The position numbers and the translations under genes are program-made. The notes beneath the pieces are model-generated. The model was not told the DNA's origin. It did no database searches and saw only the letters and a program-made list of their open reading frames with translations. Below, piece by piece: positions 22,196 to 36,170 of a stretch of DNA of 64,000 nucleotides. The first letter of the stretch is position 1. Each line of letters begins with the position of its first letter. Source of the DNA: Monodelphis domestica (lineage: Eukaryota > Chordata > Mammalia > Didelphimorphia > Didelphidae); the NCBI RefSeq assembly GCF_027887165.1, contig NC_077227.1, positions 84,528,930-84,592,929 of the forward strand, in the 5' to 3' direction.

Positions 22196-22855
22196 GTGAG
22201 ACTAACCCTACCCTGAATTAATATAATAAGAAAGTGGTAAGTGTAAGGGTAGTCATACTTGATGAGGTTTTAAATGGATTTAAAAGAATGGATTTCAACC
22301 TGTGACCCCTTTGTGAGGTATGAATTCCTTTTTCAGTGGGCCAGGAAAAGAATAGCTTGATTAGTTGGCCAAGCCCCAAACTGAGAGCTTAAAATAACAG
22401 AGAATTCGTGTAAAGTTATGAGTTCTCCATTTGCATGTATATATCCTACATGTATACCTCACTGCCATTATACTCTAACTTTACATATTTTCTTTCCAAG
22501 AACCTAAGTGAGACTTGCCCCAGGATTTGGAGGTGATTTAAAAAATAGCAACTATTGTCATTGTTATATCATCTTAATAATTTTTTTTCCTAAAAACTGA
22601 TGGAGGCTACTGGCTAATTGTTAATAGAAAGCACACCAGTCAGGGCTCAGGAGCCCTTCTCCTTAGGGTTACCCCTAAAGCTCTGAATGAACTAGTAGTA
22701 AACTGCTTTCTAGAATTTTAATCCCAATAAGGTGAATGGGAAATGGGCAGATAACCCCAGACAGAATGAGTGCTACATTGATAAATAGCAGAGCTGGATT
22801 TTAAACCTGTCTCCTTCCAACCCAATATTCTTCCTATTCCACCAATATAATACAA
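22196..22855. other. Unassigned sequence with a short MIR end
   Basis: No gene is seen. 22765-22855 looks like a minus-strand MIR fragment (atagcagagctggattttaa). The rest is unassigned. Confidence 0.35.
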
Positions 22856-23589
22856 TGTAAAAATGGAGAATTGAACTCCAGACTTCAATCCCCAGAAGTC
22901 CCTGGTACTTTCCAGAATTCCCTATAATCTCACCTGAATCCCCACCTGGGTGAGAGCACAAATTATATTTAAACTGGCTGCAACGCCTACTTGGCTCTCT
23001 TCTTCCACTTCTAGGCATGCGTGACTCTCTACCTGTCAGGCAAGATGTAGTAAGTGAATTGTGAATGGGCTAACGCCGTAGGCACATGCTTTTCTTATTT
23101 TGTATTTTCTTATTTCCTTGATTTCTAATAATCTTAATAGACCTCATAAAATATAATACTTTTAGTAGAGAAACTAGTTCAACTGTTACAGTTCTGGCAA
23201 CCACTAGATTGGATGAGAACTTCTCAATTTTTTTTTTTAATGAATAGCCATGTTTCTCCAAGGCTTTTTAGAAAAGTGTCTTGAATAGCTCAAGCCTGCT
23301 TGCCTGTGCTCCTACCTGCAGCCATCTGCTTTGGACCTTCTTGATTCAATATCGCTCACCTGGTCCCAGCCCTGCCTGCCCTTCTTGCCTGGCCCAGCCC
23401 GGTTCAGCCCGGCCCAGCTTGGCTTGGCTCCACTCCTGTTGCCTGCTTCTGCGCTCCTGCAATCTGGACCTGTTTGACCCTGATCCACTCTTCTTATTTT
23501 GTATTTTCTTATTTCCTTGATTTCTAATAATCTTAATAGACCTCATAAAATATAATCCTTTTAGAAGAGAAACTAATTTAACTGTTACA
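22856..23589 (+). mobile_element. Collapsed retrovirus-like element: one LTR plus a second partial LTR
   Basis: 22856-23190 is an LTR-like segment starting TGTAAAAATGG and ending AACTGTTACA, with a TATA-like ttatatttaaac and late poly(A)-type sequence (cataaaatataat). The last about 100 bases recur nearly unchanged at 23488-23589, ending with the same CTGTTACA. Between them lie about 300 bases that start gttctggcaacc, a plausible remnant of a leader. The layout suggests internal deletion between two LTRs. Broken, with no coding sequence left; the close match of the two ends points to moderate age. Confidence 0.6.
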
Positions 23590-23591
23590 CA

Positions 23592-23765
23592 ATAGGAAGA
23601 TTACTGGATTTAGCATCAAAGAAACTTGGCTCAAATCTCACTTTGGTCACTTACCTGTCTAACCTTTGGCAAACTCACTCAACCCTCTTTGATCCTCAGT
23701 TTCCTCATTTTAAAAATGATGTCTCTGGATTACTTGGCCTCTAAAGTCTCTTCTAGTTTAAAATC
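23592..23765 (+). mobile_element. MIR-like CORE-SINE
   Basis: Contains gattactggatttagcatc, cttggctcaaatctcacttt, cctttggcaaactcactcaa and tttcctcattttaaaaatga in MIR order, abutting the LTR remnant. Confidence 0.8.
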
Positions 23766-24434
23766 CAACAATTTGAGACTAAAAATTTTTGATAGTCATG
23801 GAATTGGCCCCATCGTGATCCTTGGTCATTAATGCATATTAAAAGCAATACAAAATCATTTGCTCTACATTTTAAAACTATAACTTTGATTTTACTTGAG
23901 CTGACTTTGGGCTTTATTTCAGCTGGTTTCCCATCCCTTGGGTGGAAGGAACATTGCTCTTGGCTCACAGTAAACATTTACAGAATTGAACTAGCAATGA
24001 AAGTTATACAGCCCCCACTCTGGGCCATTTGTTAGTTCAAATCCAGTGTCATTTCATTTCATCTTTTGCTCCTTGGCTGTTGTATAGTTGTTATTGAAAG
24101 AGGCTAAAGCTGGTTGGCAGCCTGGACTGTATTTAGATTGGCTTCCGCAAATGGCTGGGCCCAGAATATTTCCTTTTTATCTGCTTTTGCCATCAGGTCA
24201 ATTATGCTAGAGGAATGGGCTATGAGTCATTCTGCCTCCTCACAGGGCAACTGAGTGAAAGCCATAATTTTTAAGCATTAGAGCAACCTCTCTTTCCCAA
24301 GCAATGGCAATGGTTGATGAAGGGCTATGTGTGTTACAGAAAGAACATTGCATGAGGAATCAGCAAATCCTTGCAGGACAATTACCAATGTTCCCTAAAG
24401 AAACAACCTTGGGTTGATTTTATCAACCTGCCTG

Positions 24435-24600
24435 TTGTTGGAGAAAGCACAGGATTTGGATTTGGAAGACCTGGCTTCAATCCTGGCTCTGCTGATTGTG
24501 TGCTACCTTGAACAAATCGTTTTTCCACGTTTCATTTTTCTTATCTATAAAATGAGGGAGTGGGATGGATTAGATGATGGCCTGTAAGGGCTTGTTTTAG
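24435..24600 (+). mobile_element. MIR-like CORE-SINE
   Basis: Contains gcacaggatttggatttgga, ctggcttcaatcctggctct, ttatctataaaatgagggag and gatgatggcctgtaagggct. Confidence 0.85.
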
Positions 24601-24896
24601 TTTTTTTATTTTAGCAAGCAATTATTAGGTGCCTCCTATGTGTTCCATGTTTTTCAAATATTATCTCATTTGATCCTCACAATAATAGCATCTACCTGCC
24701 TACTCCCCTCCAGATCACCTCATATCTGTAGCAGCTACCCTTTGGCTGGTTCTATGCTCTATGACTAGACTAGCTTTGCAATCTGGGACAAGAGCTGGTG
24801 AGTAATATACTCTCACCCCTCCCCTCATACATACCTTTTCATTTTTTCTGGGAGAGAATGAGTTGAAAAGGATAAGGGGTCAAGGATGAATAAAGT

Positions 24897-25690
24897 ATGC
24901 GTCTCTATATTATAACTCACCACAAGTCATTTGTTTTCCAAACTTCTCCATTATTGCTGAGATCACCATCATCTTTACATCATCTAAGGATTATAAACTC
25001 AGTGTCATTTTTACTGGTGCTTATTCCCTATGTCCAACCCATTGCCAAATCACATTACTTCTTTATAAAAATTTCTGATATATTTTTTTATAAACTATTT
25101 CCCCTCCTAGAGAAGTGCCATATAATATATATCATACAACAAAGAACTTTTTAAAAGGAGAAAAAATAATAAATGATCATTACATTAACAACAGTCTGAT
25201 AATATATGCAATGTTCCATATCTGTAGATCTCTTACCACTGCAGGTAGGAGAGTAGGAGAGCTGTCTTCTCACATTTCTTCTTGGGTGCCTTCTTGTTAT
25301 TTATAATTTTGAAAAACTGGTTTTTAATTCTTTTGTGGTTGTTCTTTCTAATTTAATAATTTTTGAAGTCATATGTAGTTTTCTCTGCTTACTTCACTTT
25401 ACATCAGTTAATTTGTCTTTCTATGTTTCTTTATATTCATCACACTTATCATTTCTTACTGCATAATAATTAATATTTGATGACATTTATACACCACTAG
25501 CTTTTCCCTAACTGATAGGCATCTCCTTTTGAAATCTTATTCTTTCTACCTCTACCTCTTTCCCTTCTGTTCCCTTCTCTCTACTCACATAATCACCTCT
25601 CTTATTCAGCCCCTCATCCCTCTAGCTGGGACTATTATAATAGCCTCCAAATGAGGCATGTGTCCCTGCCTCAAATTTGTCTCCACTACA
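24897..25690 (+). mobile_element. L2 relics with an old L1 3'UTR piece between
   Basis: 24897-25310 and 25540-25690 resemble L2 sense strand (actattataatagcctccaa at 25630). 25315-25540 resembles a minus-strand L1 3'UTR (acattaattaatatttgatg-like, ctaactgataggcatctcct). All are strongly diverged. Confidence 0.45.
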
Positions 25691-25721
25691 ATCTATCCTC
25701 CACACATATTGGGGCGGGAGG

Positions 25722-25722
<1 letters not shown>

Positions 25723-25754
<32 letters not shown>

Positions 25755-25760
25755 CACACA

Positions 25761-25824
<64 letters not shown>

Positions 25825-25837
25825 CAGAGACAGAGAC

Positions 25838-25909
<72 letters not shown>

Positions 25910-25952
25910 AGGGAGGGAAGGAGGGAGAGAGGGAGAGGGAGAGACAGAGAGA
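25723..25952. repeat. Compound microsatellite: CAGA, CA, GA, GACAGA, GA, GGGA
   Basis: About 230 bases in blocks: (CAGA)n 25723-25753, (CA)n to about 25779, (GA)n, (GACAGA)n about 25804-25848, (GA)n to about 25902, then gggagg units. It sits within L2-like sequence. Confidence 0.95.
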
Positions 25953-26879
25953 CTAAGTGGAGAACATTTTTATCTGCCTTCATCAGTAGAGCTACTCACA
26001 AACACAGTTATTTTACCTGGACTCATTTCCCAGTGGTTGGTAAACTTTTCTTATGCTTTCTGTCTCTATGATACTGTATCTCAGACTATTAAAGAGAAAC
26101 CTCCCCTCTCTAACAATTGCTTCTGATTCAACTCCTTCAACCTCAGCATTTATCTTCTCATGACCAACTCCAGATCTATCTTCTCCTTCCCACTGTAGTC
26201 TCTAGAACTTGTACTCTATAGAAGAAAAAAAAAACCAACTTGCCCTCACTTTAGAATTATTCTCATATTCTTTCCATCTTCTGGCCCTCACTGATACAGA
26301 TTCTTCTAAATGACACTGCATCCTAGGTTTTTTTTTTCCAGTATTGTTTGTATTTTCCCCTCTACCTTCCAACTTACTTTTCTGGTAAAAGAGTCAGAAT
26401 ACTACTTCCTTCCATTGTCATTTCCAGGCTTTCCCTTCACCTCTATCACTGAGAAACCTTTCTCCTTTCTTCTCCTTGTTTGGTTGTGATGGACACACAA
26501 CAGCTTTATTTGGTTGTTGAAGCAAGGGGTGGGGGGAAGGACAATCCATTTTCCACTCTGATTGGTTGATTCCATGGGTTATACCATGATCTTCCAAGGG
26601 GTCCCCCAATGTTCTAGGCAATTAAATAATCTAGAGAACTTTATGACTGTGATTGTGATAATGTTCCCTTAAATAAGATTTGCTAGAAAGGAGGGATTGA
26701 ATGCATGGAGTAAGAACATCCCCTTGGAAGAGTATGATGCAGAGGGCAGAGTGCATAAAACCTTTAAAATATGCTTTACAATACTATGCAATTTGTCAAT
26801 AAGATTTTATTTAAAAAATAAATTGACATTCTTAAAAATGAAATGAGTGGAGAGATAGTAAAGGAAATATTAGAAAAAG

Positions 26880-27025
26880 GAATGGAGCTGAAGGGAGGAA
26901 GGGAAGAGGATTAAGCTAGAGAAGAAAAAGAAAAGAAAAGAAAGAATAATTAGAACAAAATATAAGGAAATAAAAGAAGCTGGAGAAAGAAAAAAGAGAA
27001 AGTAGAAAAGAGAAAAGAAAAAATG
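26880..27025. repeat. Purine-rich low-complexity tract
   Basis: Plus-strand A/G-rich stretch with gaaaagaaaag units. Frames seen on the minus strand (Phe/Ser/Leu runs) are low-complexity artefacts. Confidence 0.8.
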
Positions 27026-27035
27026 AAAATATTGA

Positions 27036-27719
27036 TGTTTCACCCACTCTGGCTTTACTCTCCCAACTCCTACTTGCACTGGCAGGTTGGGTCTCCAGGG
27101 CACTGCTGACCACTTACCCTTTCATGGCCCTGGAGGATAACCCTGAATGTTAACAGAGTTATATTGTTACTCATAAGTCCCAAACTAGTATGGTCTCCAT
27201 AATCAATCAATCAGTAGGGCTCTACTAGCTTTTAGAAAAGGGATTTATTGACAAGATGCAGCAAGAACAGCCCTTTTCTTCCCTTCTCTCCCCACCAATC
27301 CCCATATAAATGAGTGCTTACATATTCAAGGTCCCTGTGGGCAGTGGGGTTTGAATTTAAAGTACAATGGTAATAAAGTCCTAGTGTAGAGAAAAAGTGC
27401 AGCCAAAGGGGTATCTCCTGCCTCCTGTCCAGGAGTCTCCCCCCTTGTGACATCTTCATGGGATTTCAAGATTTGGTACCTTCTAGAGTCCATATCCAGC
27501 TTTCTATCTATAATCATGATTCCTGAAGCCACCACTGAGGGGAGGGGGGAAGTTGAAGGGGAGGGACTTCCCAATTTTGTATGAATTTGCTTCCTAGGTC
27601 AACATTCACTACTAAATTGGTGGACTCTGTTGCTGACAACCAGGTTCTCTAATGGTTCTCATAGAGCTCTTGGTCACCTGGGTTCCCCTAACTCCCAGCT
27701 GGCATCTCACACCACCAGG
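27036..27719 (-). repeat. Possible solo LTR
   Basis: Minus strand starts TGGTGGTGTGAGATGCC and ends GGGTGAAACA, about 684 bases, with an AATAAA at 27242-27247 in that orientation and no coding sequence. Boundaries and identity rest only on these signals. Confidence 0.35.
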
Positions 27720-27964
27720 AAGGAAAAGGAGGAAAAAAAAATACCAAGAAAAGTGTAGATCAGTGCTTTAATATGCATACTCAGGTATGGCTTAATTATT
27801 CATGTGTTATTCCAGCTCCTTCATGGACTAGAAGGCTTCGTCACCACATAAATCTTCCCTGGGTTACTTGTGGCCAGAAGAATTCTCACTAAACTCAAAT
27901 TAGAACAAGGCAAGAAATATCTGATCATGCTCTGTATAATTCACCCATGAAGAACAAATCTAAG

Positions 27965-28830
<866 letters not shown>

Positions 28831-30220
28831 CTGAACTATATCATCCTCTGACCAGTGCAGTGTTAAATGGGATCTCTGGGCGGAAAATAGCCTTTTAGTA
28901 ACGTCCATTGATCGGAGCATGGCTGTGGCTCCCAAATATTAATAATAATTGATTACTGACTCATTCTTGACATCTCAAAGGTTGGCTCCTTCATGCCCTT
29001 TGTGGGATCCAAAACTTCTATCGCTTTTCTATTTTCCTACCATAAAGCTTCTCGCTGGCGGGCGGCTTTACTAAGAATATTCTAAACACTGGACCCTCCT
29101 TGGCCAGTCCTCCTATAATATAGAAAACAATAAGGAATAAGCAGAGGAGAAAAATAGAAGGAAAAGGAAGTAGGAGAAGAGAAAAGGGGAGAATAGAATC
29201 AAGGGATCATTATCATTTTAGTTCTTTTTTTTGTTTCTTTTTTCCTCCTTTCTTCAACCACTTTTTATTTCCATTTTTCTTGTCCTGTCTCCTTTTCTTC
29301 TCTTCCTCTAATTAGTCTATGTTCATGTTGCTTTATCCACTCTTGGTACAGAGTCTGCTCATAGAATAGAGTGCCCTCCTCCACAAGGACCCTAGAACCC
29401 CTTCATTCATTAATGTTGAGCATAACCAATTAGATTGATCAGTCACAAAATGTAGAATGTGAGCATTGATTCTACTACAGCTTATTTGATGATTATGCTA
29501 CTTTATAAACCACTCTCAGAGGTGGAGGATGATAGAACAGGAGAAAGAAATGAAAAAGAAAATTGTTTTTGAGAAAAAGTAGGTAGAGGATGATAAACTG
29601 AAATGATTGAAATGAAGTATTTACATCTCCAATTTCCTACTTCTCCACAGTTCAGTTTGGGTATTGAAGCATTTTAGATCCAGGAGAAGGACAAGGCTGT
29701 TGCTACTCCCCTAGATCCTTGCTTATGTCATGCACAGGGTGGGATGTGTCCTGGGAAGCCTACATCTCTCTATCTCCAACCCAGAGCAGGTAACAAGGAG
29801 ACAGATGGGAAGAGATGGGAGGCACCTAGAAGAGAGTAGGGAAAAGAGGGCTGATTCTCTTCCTTCTATGTCAGCCTATGGCAAGGAGTGATATGCTTCT
29901 GCTCATACTACAAGGGTCATTTCAAAATTGGGGGGGGGAAGTATGATAGGAATTTTGCTTTTTGCTTGCAATCTTTTCAAAACATTTGTGGGAGAACACA
30001 ATGAGAGGAGCCCAAGATAGCAGTAAAATAACTGAGTGTCAGAAGTGCCTCTTGCATGATGGCCCTAGCTTAATGACTTGTGACAAATGAGAATCCTTTC
30101 TAAATGAATAACATCTATGTTCACACTGTGCACAGGTCTGGTCAAAGAAACAAGATAGCCATTTTAGGGGAGACAGTAATAATTGCTGACATTACATTTT
30201 TTACTGACTTGAAAAAAATT
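28831..30220. other. No gene or clear repeat seen
   Basis: Apart from purine- or pyrimidine-rich patches (29150-29200, 29220-29320), the stretch looks unique and non-coding. No exon-like segment with paired splice sites was seen. Confidence 0.4.
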
Positions 30221-30224
30221 AGAA

Positions 30225-30530
30225 AGAAGATCTAGTATCAGGGCTTGCATTTTAGTTTTGCTGTCTACTACCTGTTTGAGCCCCAAATCATTTTACCTCC
30301 CTGAGCCTCAATGTCCATGTCTATAAAAAAGGTCCCTTCTGGCTCAAATATCGATGACTTCTGAAATCATAGGATCCACAGATCAAGTGAGGGATAAACC
30401 TTTAGAGGTCATCTAGTCCAATTCTCAGATTTTACAAATGAGGAAACTGAGTCACAAAGAGCTAACCCAACTTTCTCAAAGTCATTAGGTTGGAAGTAGG
30501 AGAGCTAGGTTTTGAAACCATATTCTTTAA
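30225..30530. mobile_element. Two adjoining MIR/THER-like SINE relics
   Basis: 30225-30358 is plus oriented (gggcttgcattttagttttg, ctgagcctcaatgtcc). 30360-30530 is minus oriented (catctagtccaattctcag, aatgaggaaactgagtcaca, aagtcattaggttgga). Both are diverged. Confidence 0.65.
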
Positions 30531-31259
30531 CTTGAAATACAGATTTGGGGGGTAGGTGATTATCACTCACCTACAGTCCTGGGGAATGTATTCTTTTGCA
30601 TAGTCAATATAATAATTTTCAAACCTAATTAAAGCATTTTAGAGCATAGTTGGAGTTCCTGGTTAACAGTGGAAAAATACAAGTGTAGAGTATTAGGGTT
30701 TCCATAGTTACCTCAAAACAACCCATGTCTTCATCATCATCACATTTCCCTGTTAACCAGAAATTCTGGCTCCAGATGAAACCATTTTCAAGTTTTGGAA
30801 TTAGTCATTCTGTTCTTCCTTGAAATTGTTTTGGGAGAAAGACTGAAAGCTATTATAAAATGTCATAAGACTCATCTTACAAGAATAAAATTCAGATGAA
30901 AATGCCACTTCCTCCTCTCTACTTTGGCTCTCAAATGATAGCTTCATCCTCAGTTGTTCACATGGGACTGTCCATTGGTCAGCCCTGAGGAAGCAGGAAA
31001 CTTTTCATGGAGACACCTATTTGTGCCATCTCTCCTAACTTACTTACAACTTGGGCCTTTTTTACTGAAACACCTAGAATAAATATGTGTTCTTTTACCC
31101 AATGGGAACTTGAATAGCGAGTAGCTTGAATTAGGCTTTCTTCATGTCATTGTGTTATCAGGCCATTGAAAAATGATTCTGGGAAAATGAATTCAAAAAG
31201 GGTTGTAGAACTAGAATGGTAACATAAGAATGTGACTTAAGGATACCTTTCCTTTTCTG
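30531..31259. other. No gene or clear repeat seen
   Basis: Looks unique and non-coding; no frame longer than background and no paired splice signals noticed. Confidence 0.4.
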
Positions 31260-31661
31260 TAATTACTGTCTCTAAATCTGTAGGAAATGAGGAAAGCTAA
31301 TGAACAGCTCATCTCACAACTTCTTGTCAACATCCTCCTTTCTCTTCTCCTTTATTCTAGTTTCCAATAAAGAGATGGCCCTTTATGCCAAGGTCAGTCC
31401 CTCTACATATATTCTTTAACTCATTCCCCTCCTGTCTTTTTCTAGCAGATTGTTCTTTTGCAAAGCTAATCCCTTACAACAGTTCCCACTAACTACACTT
31501 CTCTATCTTCAATTTTCATCCCTATTATTGGCTCCTTCTCTGTTGCCTATGTTCAAGTCTTTCCCTTCCTTAAAACTCTCACAAGACCATACTACCTCCT
31601 CAAATTATTGTTTCAATTTCATCTCCCTTTATCTGCAAAACTCCCTGAAAAAGCTGTCCAT

Positions 31662-31855
31662 ATGGGCAGTAGGTGGCTGAATGGATAGAGTCAGGACTGG
31701 AGATGGGGAGATGGGAGGTTCTAGGTGCAAATCTAACCTCAGATACTTTCTAGCTTTTGACCCTGGACAAGTCACTTAACCCCCATTGCCTAGCCCTTAT
31801 TTCTCTTCTGTCTAAGAACTGATACTTAGTATGGATTTGAAGATAGAAGGTAATG
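31662..31855 (+). mobile_element. tRNA-derived SINE with expanded A-rich tail
   Basis: Carries gggcagtaggtggctgaatg, ggttctaggtgcaaatctaa and cacttaacccccattgccta. Its 3' tail runs straight into the GAAA/GGAA repeat, the probable source of that repeat. Confidence 0.85.
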
Positions 31856-32316
<461 letters not shown>

Positions 32317-32440
32317 AAACAAAGAGAAAGAAAGAAAAGAAAAACCTGTCTACACTCCTGGCCTTTACTTCTCTAACTTCTCAATCTGGCTTCTAATCTC
32401 ATACTCAAATGAAATTTCTCTCTACAAAGTTATCAATGAT

Positions 32441-32985
32441 CTGTTTTTAATTTTTTTTAATTTTCAGTTTTAAATCCTTTCCCTCCCCTATATTCTTCCT
32501 CCATCTTTTGAAAAAGTAAGAGAAAGTAAAACCCATTGCAAATATGTGTATAGTTATACAAAACAAAATTAAGTCAAGAAAGAAAGAGAGGGAAGGAAGG
32601 AGAAGAAAAGAGGGAAAAGAAAAGAAGAGAAGAAAGGAAAAGAAAAAGGAAAAGGAAGGGGATGGGAAGAGAAGAAAGAGAAGAACAAAGAAATGAAAAA
32701 GAAAAAACTTCAGTCTGTACTTTAAGTTTATATCCTGAAGTAGACAGAATATTTCATCAAAAGTCCTTTCAAATTGTGGTTGATTATTGCATTGATCAGT
32801 GTCTTTAAGTCTTTTAAAGTTATTTTTCTTTACAATGTTGCTGTAATTATATAAATTGCTCTCACTCTGCTTGCTTCACTTTGTATCAGTTTATACAAGT
32901 CTTACCAGGTTTTTCTGGGATCATCCCCTAAACCATTTCTTATAGTTTTTAGGCATAAATTGCTTTCCAGAATTATTGGACTAGT
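32441..32985 (-). mobile_element. Old L1 3'UTR fragment
   Basis: Similar in layout to 20066-21540: poly-T/AT start, then aaacccattgcaaat, tatagttatacaaaac, a purine-rich run (32575-32710), and cattgatcagtgtctttaag, ttgtatcagtttatacaag. Inserted in L2, which resumes at gacaccgttgatcattc. Confidence 0.55.
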
Positions 32986-34059
32986 TCACATTTGACACCG
33001 TTGATCATTCTTCTCTCCTATATAATCTCTCCTTTATCTCTCTTTGCTCTCCTCCTATATGCCTGATTATTCTGTAGTATCATTGTCTTGGGCTTGCTTC
33101 CCTTTTTTTGGCCTGGGTCCCATCTTGATGACTTCTTTAGCTTGCACAGTAGGTTTAGTTGTCATCTCTTTGTTAATGACTGCAAGATTTGTACAACCTT
33201 ATCCAACCTCAATCTTGCTCCTGAGCTCCTATGCCATCTTCCTGTTGGACATTTCAAATCAGATCTACTATAAACATTTCAAAACAACTTACAAAAACCA
33301 AAACTTATTATCCCAACCCACGACTCCTCTAAACTTTCTCGTTTCTGCCAAGCATGTCATCATTCTTCCTCTCATCCTGGTTTAAAACCTCATTGACATT
33401 CTTGACTCCTCACTATCGCCCCACATATCAAATGGATTGCTAAATCTTATGTTATCTACCTCCAAAAATCTCTCATGTTTATCTGCTTCTCTCCAAAACC
33501 CAGGCATGAACCTGGGTCATTATTTCAACATCTCTCACCTGGACTATTGCAATAGCCTCCAAATTGCCTCCCCTACTCATGTCCATCCTTCACAGAGCTG
33601 CCAAAGTAATTTTCCTAAAGCCCAGGTCTGACTTTATCATTCACCTACTCAACAAACTCTACTGGTGCCCAATTACCTCTAGCATAAAATATAAACTTCT
33701 CAGTTTAATTTTTAAAGCTTTTTATAGCTTGGTCTCTTCCTACCTTTCCCTTCCTGCACTTTGTATTTCAGACATATTGGCCTTTTCTCAGTTTCAAACA
33801 CATAACTCCATCTCCTTTCTTTATGCCCTCCCTCCCTGACCACCATGTGCTCAATTAACTTGCTTTTTTGAATTATTTCTTCTGCACATACCTATATTTG
33901 TATCTTATAATTAGAATGTAAGTTCCTTGAGAAGAGAGATTATTTCATTGTTTACTATTGCATTTCTAGCACCTAGCAGTGTGTCTGGCATTAAGTATGT
34001 GCTTAACAGATGATTGGTTCATAGCCACAATGGTTTGGCCAAACTTGGCATTTTGCCTG

Positions 34060-34600
34060 ATCTTCATACCAGGCATCTCATTTCCTGCCTTCATGAAATC
34101 TTTGCACTGACTATCTTCCATGCTTTTTAGAAATTATTCCTTTCTCAGCTCCACGGTTAGCCCTGCTTTCCTTCAAGGCTAAGCTGGGATATCACATTCT
34201 ATACAAAGCTTTTTCTGATCCCCTATTTCCTAGTACCCTATCCCTAAAATGATCTTATTTCAATGCTGTATATAATCTGCACCTACTGATTTGGAGACCC
34301 TTTGTCTGGTCTGGCTGTCCTGTGAAACTCTTATAAAACAACCAACCAACCATTGTTTCTGTATTGGTTCTAAGACCAAAGAGCAATAAGAGCTAGGCAA
34401 TGGGGGTTACATGACTTGCGCAGGGTCATAAAAATAGAAAGTGTCCTGAAGCTATGTTTGAACCCAAGACCTCCCATTTCCAGGCTTGGCTCTCTATCCA
34501 CTGAACCACTTGGCTGAAACTCTTTTAAGAGACTGTTTCATTGTACCTAGAACTTATCTAAGAGTGATAATTTGTTGAATGGTTGAATGGTTGAAATATC
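34060..34600 (+). mobile_element. L2 tail split by a SINE
   Basis: 34060-34344 reads as L2 sense strand (tgggatatcacattctatac, cctagtaccctatccc). It resumes after the SINE with cattgtacctagaacttatc and ends in a ttgaatggttgaatgg tail. Confidence 0.6.
34345..34516 (-). mobile_element. tRNA-derived marsupial SINE (WSINE/Mar type)
   Basis: Minus-strand copy with ctatccactgaaccacttgg, tatgtttgaacccaagacc, gcaatgggggttacatgact and tattggttctaagacc. Confidence 0.85.
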
Positions 34601-35887
34601 AATATCGATTAGTGATATTTGTTAATGAACAGTGCCCACTATGTGCTAGGCACTGTGATAGGTGTGAGAGATTCAAGAATAAAGAATAAAACAATTTCTA
34701 TTCAAAATCCTGTTGGCAAGCTTACATTCTAAAACAGGAGATAACTAGAGTCAAAACCACATGTAGAACAAATAGAAACTTGAAGCTTGGGAAGGAGAGA
34801 ACTAGCAGTTGGAGAGATCAGGAAGGCATACTGGAAAAGATGATGGCCAAACTACATCCTAAAGAAGGAGAGGAACTGTGCTCCAGGAGAGAAGAAGAAG
34901 AACATTCCAGTCAAAGGGGTTAGAGGATGGAGTGTTGTGAGGAAGAGAGACCAGTTTGGCTGGATTGCAGTGTGGAAGGGGGGAAATAATGAGTCATAGT
35001 CTAGAAAGATAGGTTGGAGTTATGGGGGTAGGGAGTTTGAAAATAGAGGAATTTATATTTTATCCTATTGTTGTATGTTCACATCTGTGCTTAAGGAATG
35101 ACTCTTGCAATAATCTAGGAAACAACTTGTGCCCATTGGACTGGAATCTACCATGCCCCAAGAAAGACTCCTCATTTAGAAAATTCATCATACTGCAAGA
35201 CTGCATCAGCTTTGTTGCTCACTCTGCATCAATGTCCTCTTTGATTGGAGGGGAAGAAAATGATTCTTTCCCAACGGGCTCTCAGACTTGCCATCTCTTC
35301 ATTTCCCACAAGCTTGCACTCCTTGGATTGGGCTCCACCAGCCTTCTTCTCCAGTCCACTCCATACCCACCTCGAGGTACTTTTCAGCTTCCTTTTTCAT
35401 CTTTGCACATTTGAGGATAAGTTCCTTAAGGACAGGGACTGATCTTTTCATATTTGTATTCTCAATACTTATCAGAGTGCTTGGTACATAGTAGGTGCTT
35501 AAAAAATATTTGACTGATTGAGGTGATGTGTGCCTGAACTAAGGTGGCAACTGTATAAGTGGAGAGGAATCCGACAAGAGATGTTATGAAGGTGGAAATG
35601 ACAAGATTCGACAATTGATTGGGTATGGAGGGATAGAGTGAAAAGTTCTGGATAATGCCAAGGAACCTAGAAGACTAGGACATAGTGATGCTTTTGACAG
35701 AAATATTAAATTTTGGAAGAAAAAAAGGAGAATTTGGAGAATTAGTGAGTTTAGTTTTGGATACATCAAATTTAAGATGTCTCCATCCAGTTTGAAGTGT
35801 CCATTATCAATTAGTATTGCAGGACTGAAAATAAGGGAAGAGATTAGGGCTGGATAGACAGATTTGTGAGCTGATGAGGTGAAAGAG

Positions 35888-35892
<5 letters not shown>

Positions 35893-35978
<86 letters not shown>
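35893..35978. repeat. (AG)n microsatellite
   Basis: About 86 bases of pure AG dinucleotide within the reverse L2-like sequence. Confidence 0.97.
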
Positions 35979-35982
<4 letters not shown>

Positions 35983-35994
35983 ACAGTAGAACAA

Positions 35995-36170
35995 AGGTTC
36001 TTCATCTGGGATCCATAAACTTTAAAAAAATAATTATGTATTGATAACAGTATTCAGCATAATTAGTTTCTTCTGTAATTCTTTATATTTTATCTATTTA
36101 AAAACATTCTTTTGAGAAGGAGCCATAGAATTTACCAGATAATTATGGCACAAAGAAGATTAAGGATGCT
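35995..36170. mobile_element. DNA-transposon-like relic
   Basis: Diverged copy of the element at 8886-9116: aaaggttcttcatctgggat start, attctttatattttatctat, ctttttgagaagg-like middle and a degraded end near 36165. Confidence 0.45.

Noticed and set aside
25651-26126. Frames of Arg-Glu, Thr-Glu and Ser-Leu repeats
   Set aside because: Artefacts of the compound GA microsatellite.
35584-35994. Minus-strand 136-residue frame with Leu/Ser run
   Set aside because: The N-terminal part is the AG repeat and the remainder is L2-like sequence in reverse; not a separate gene.
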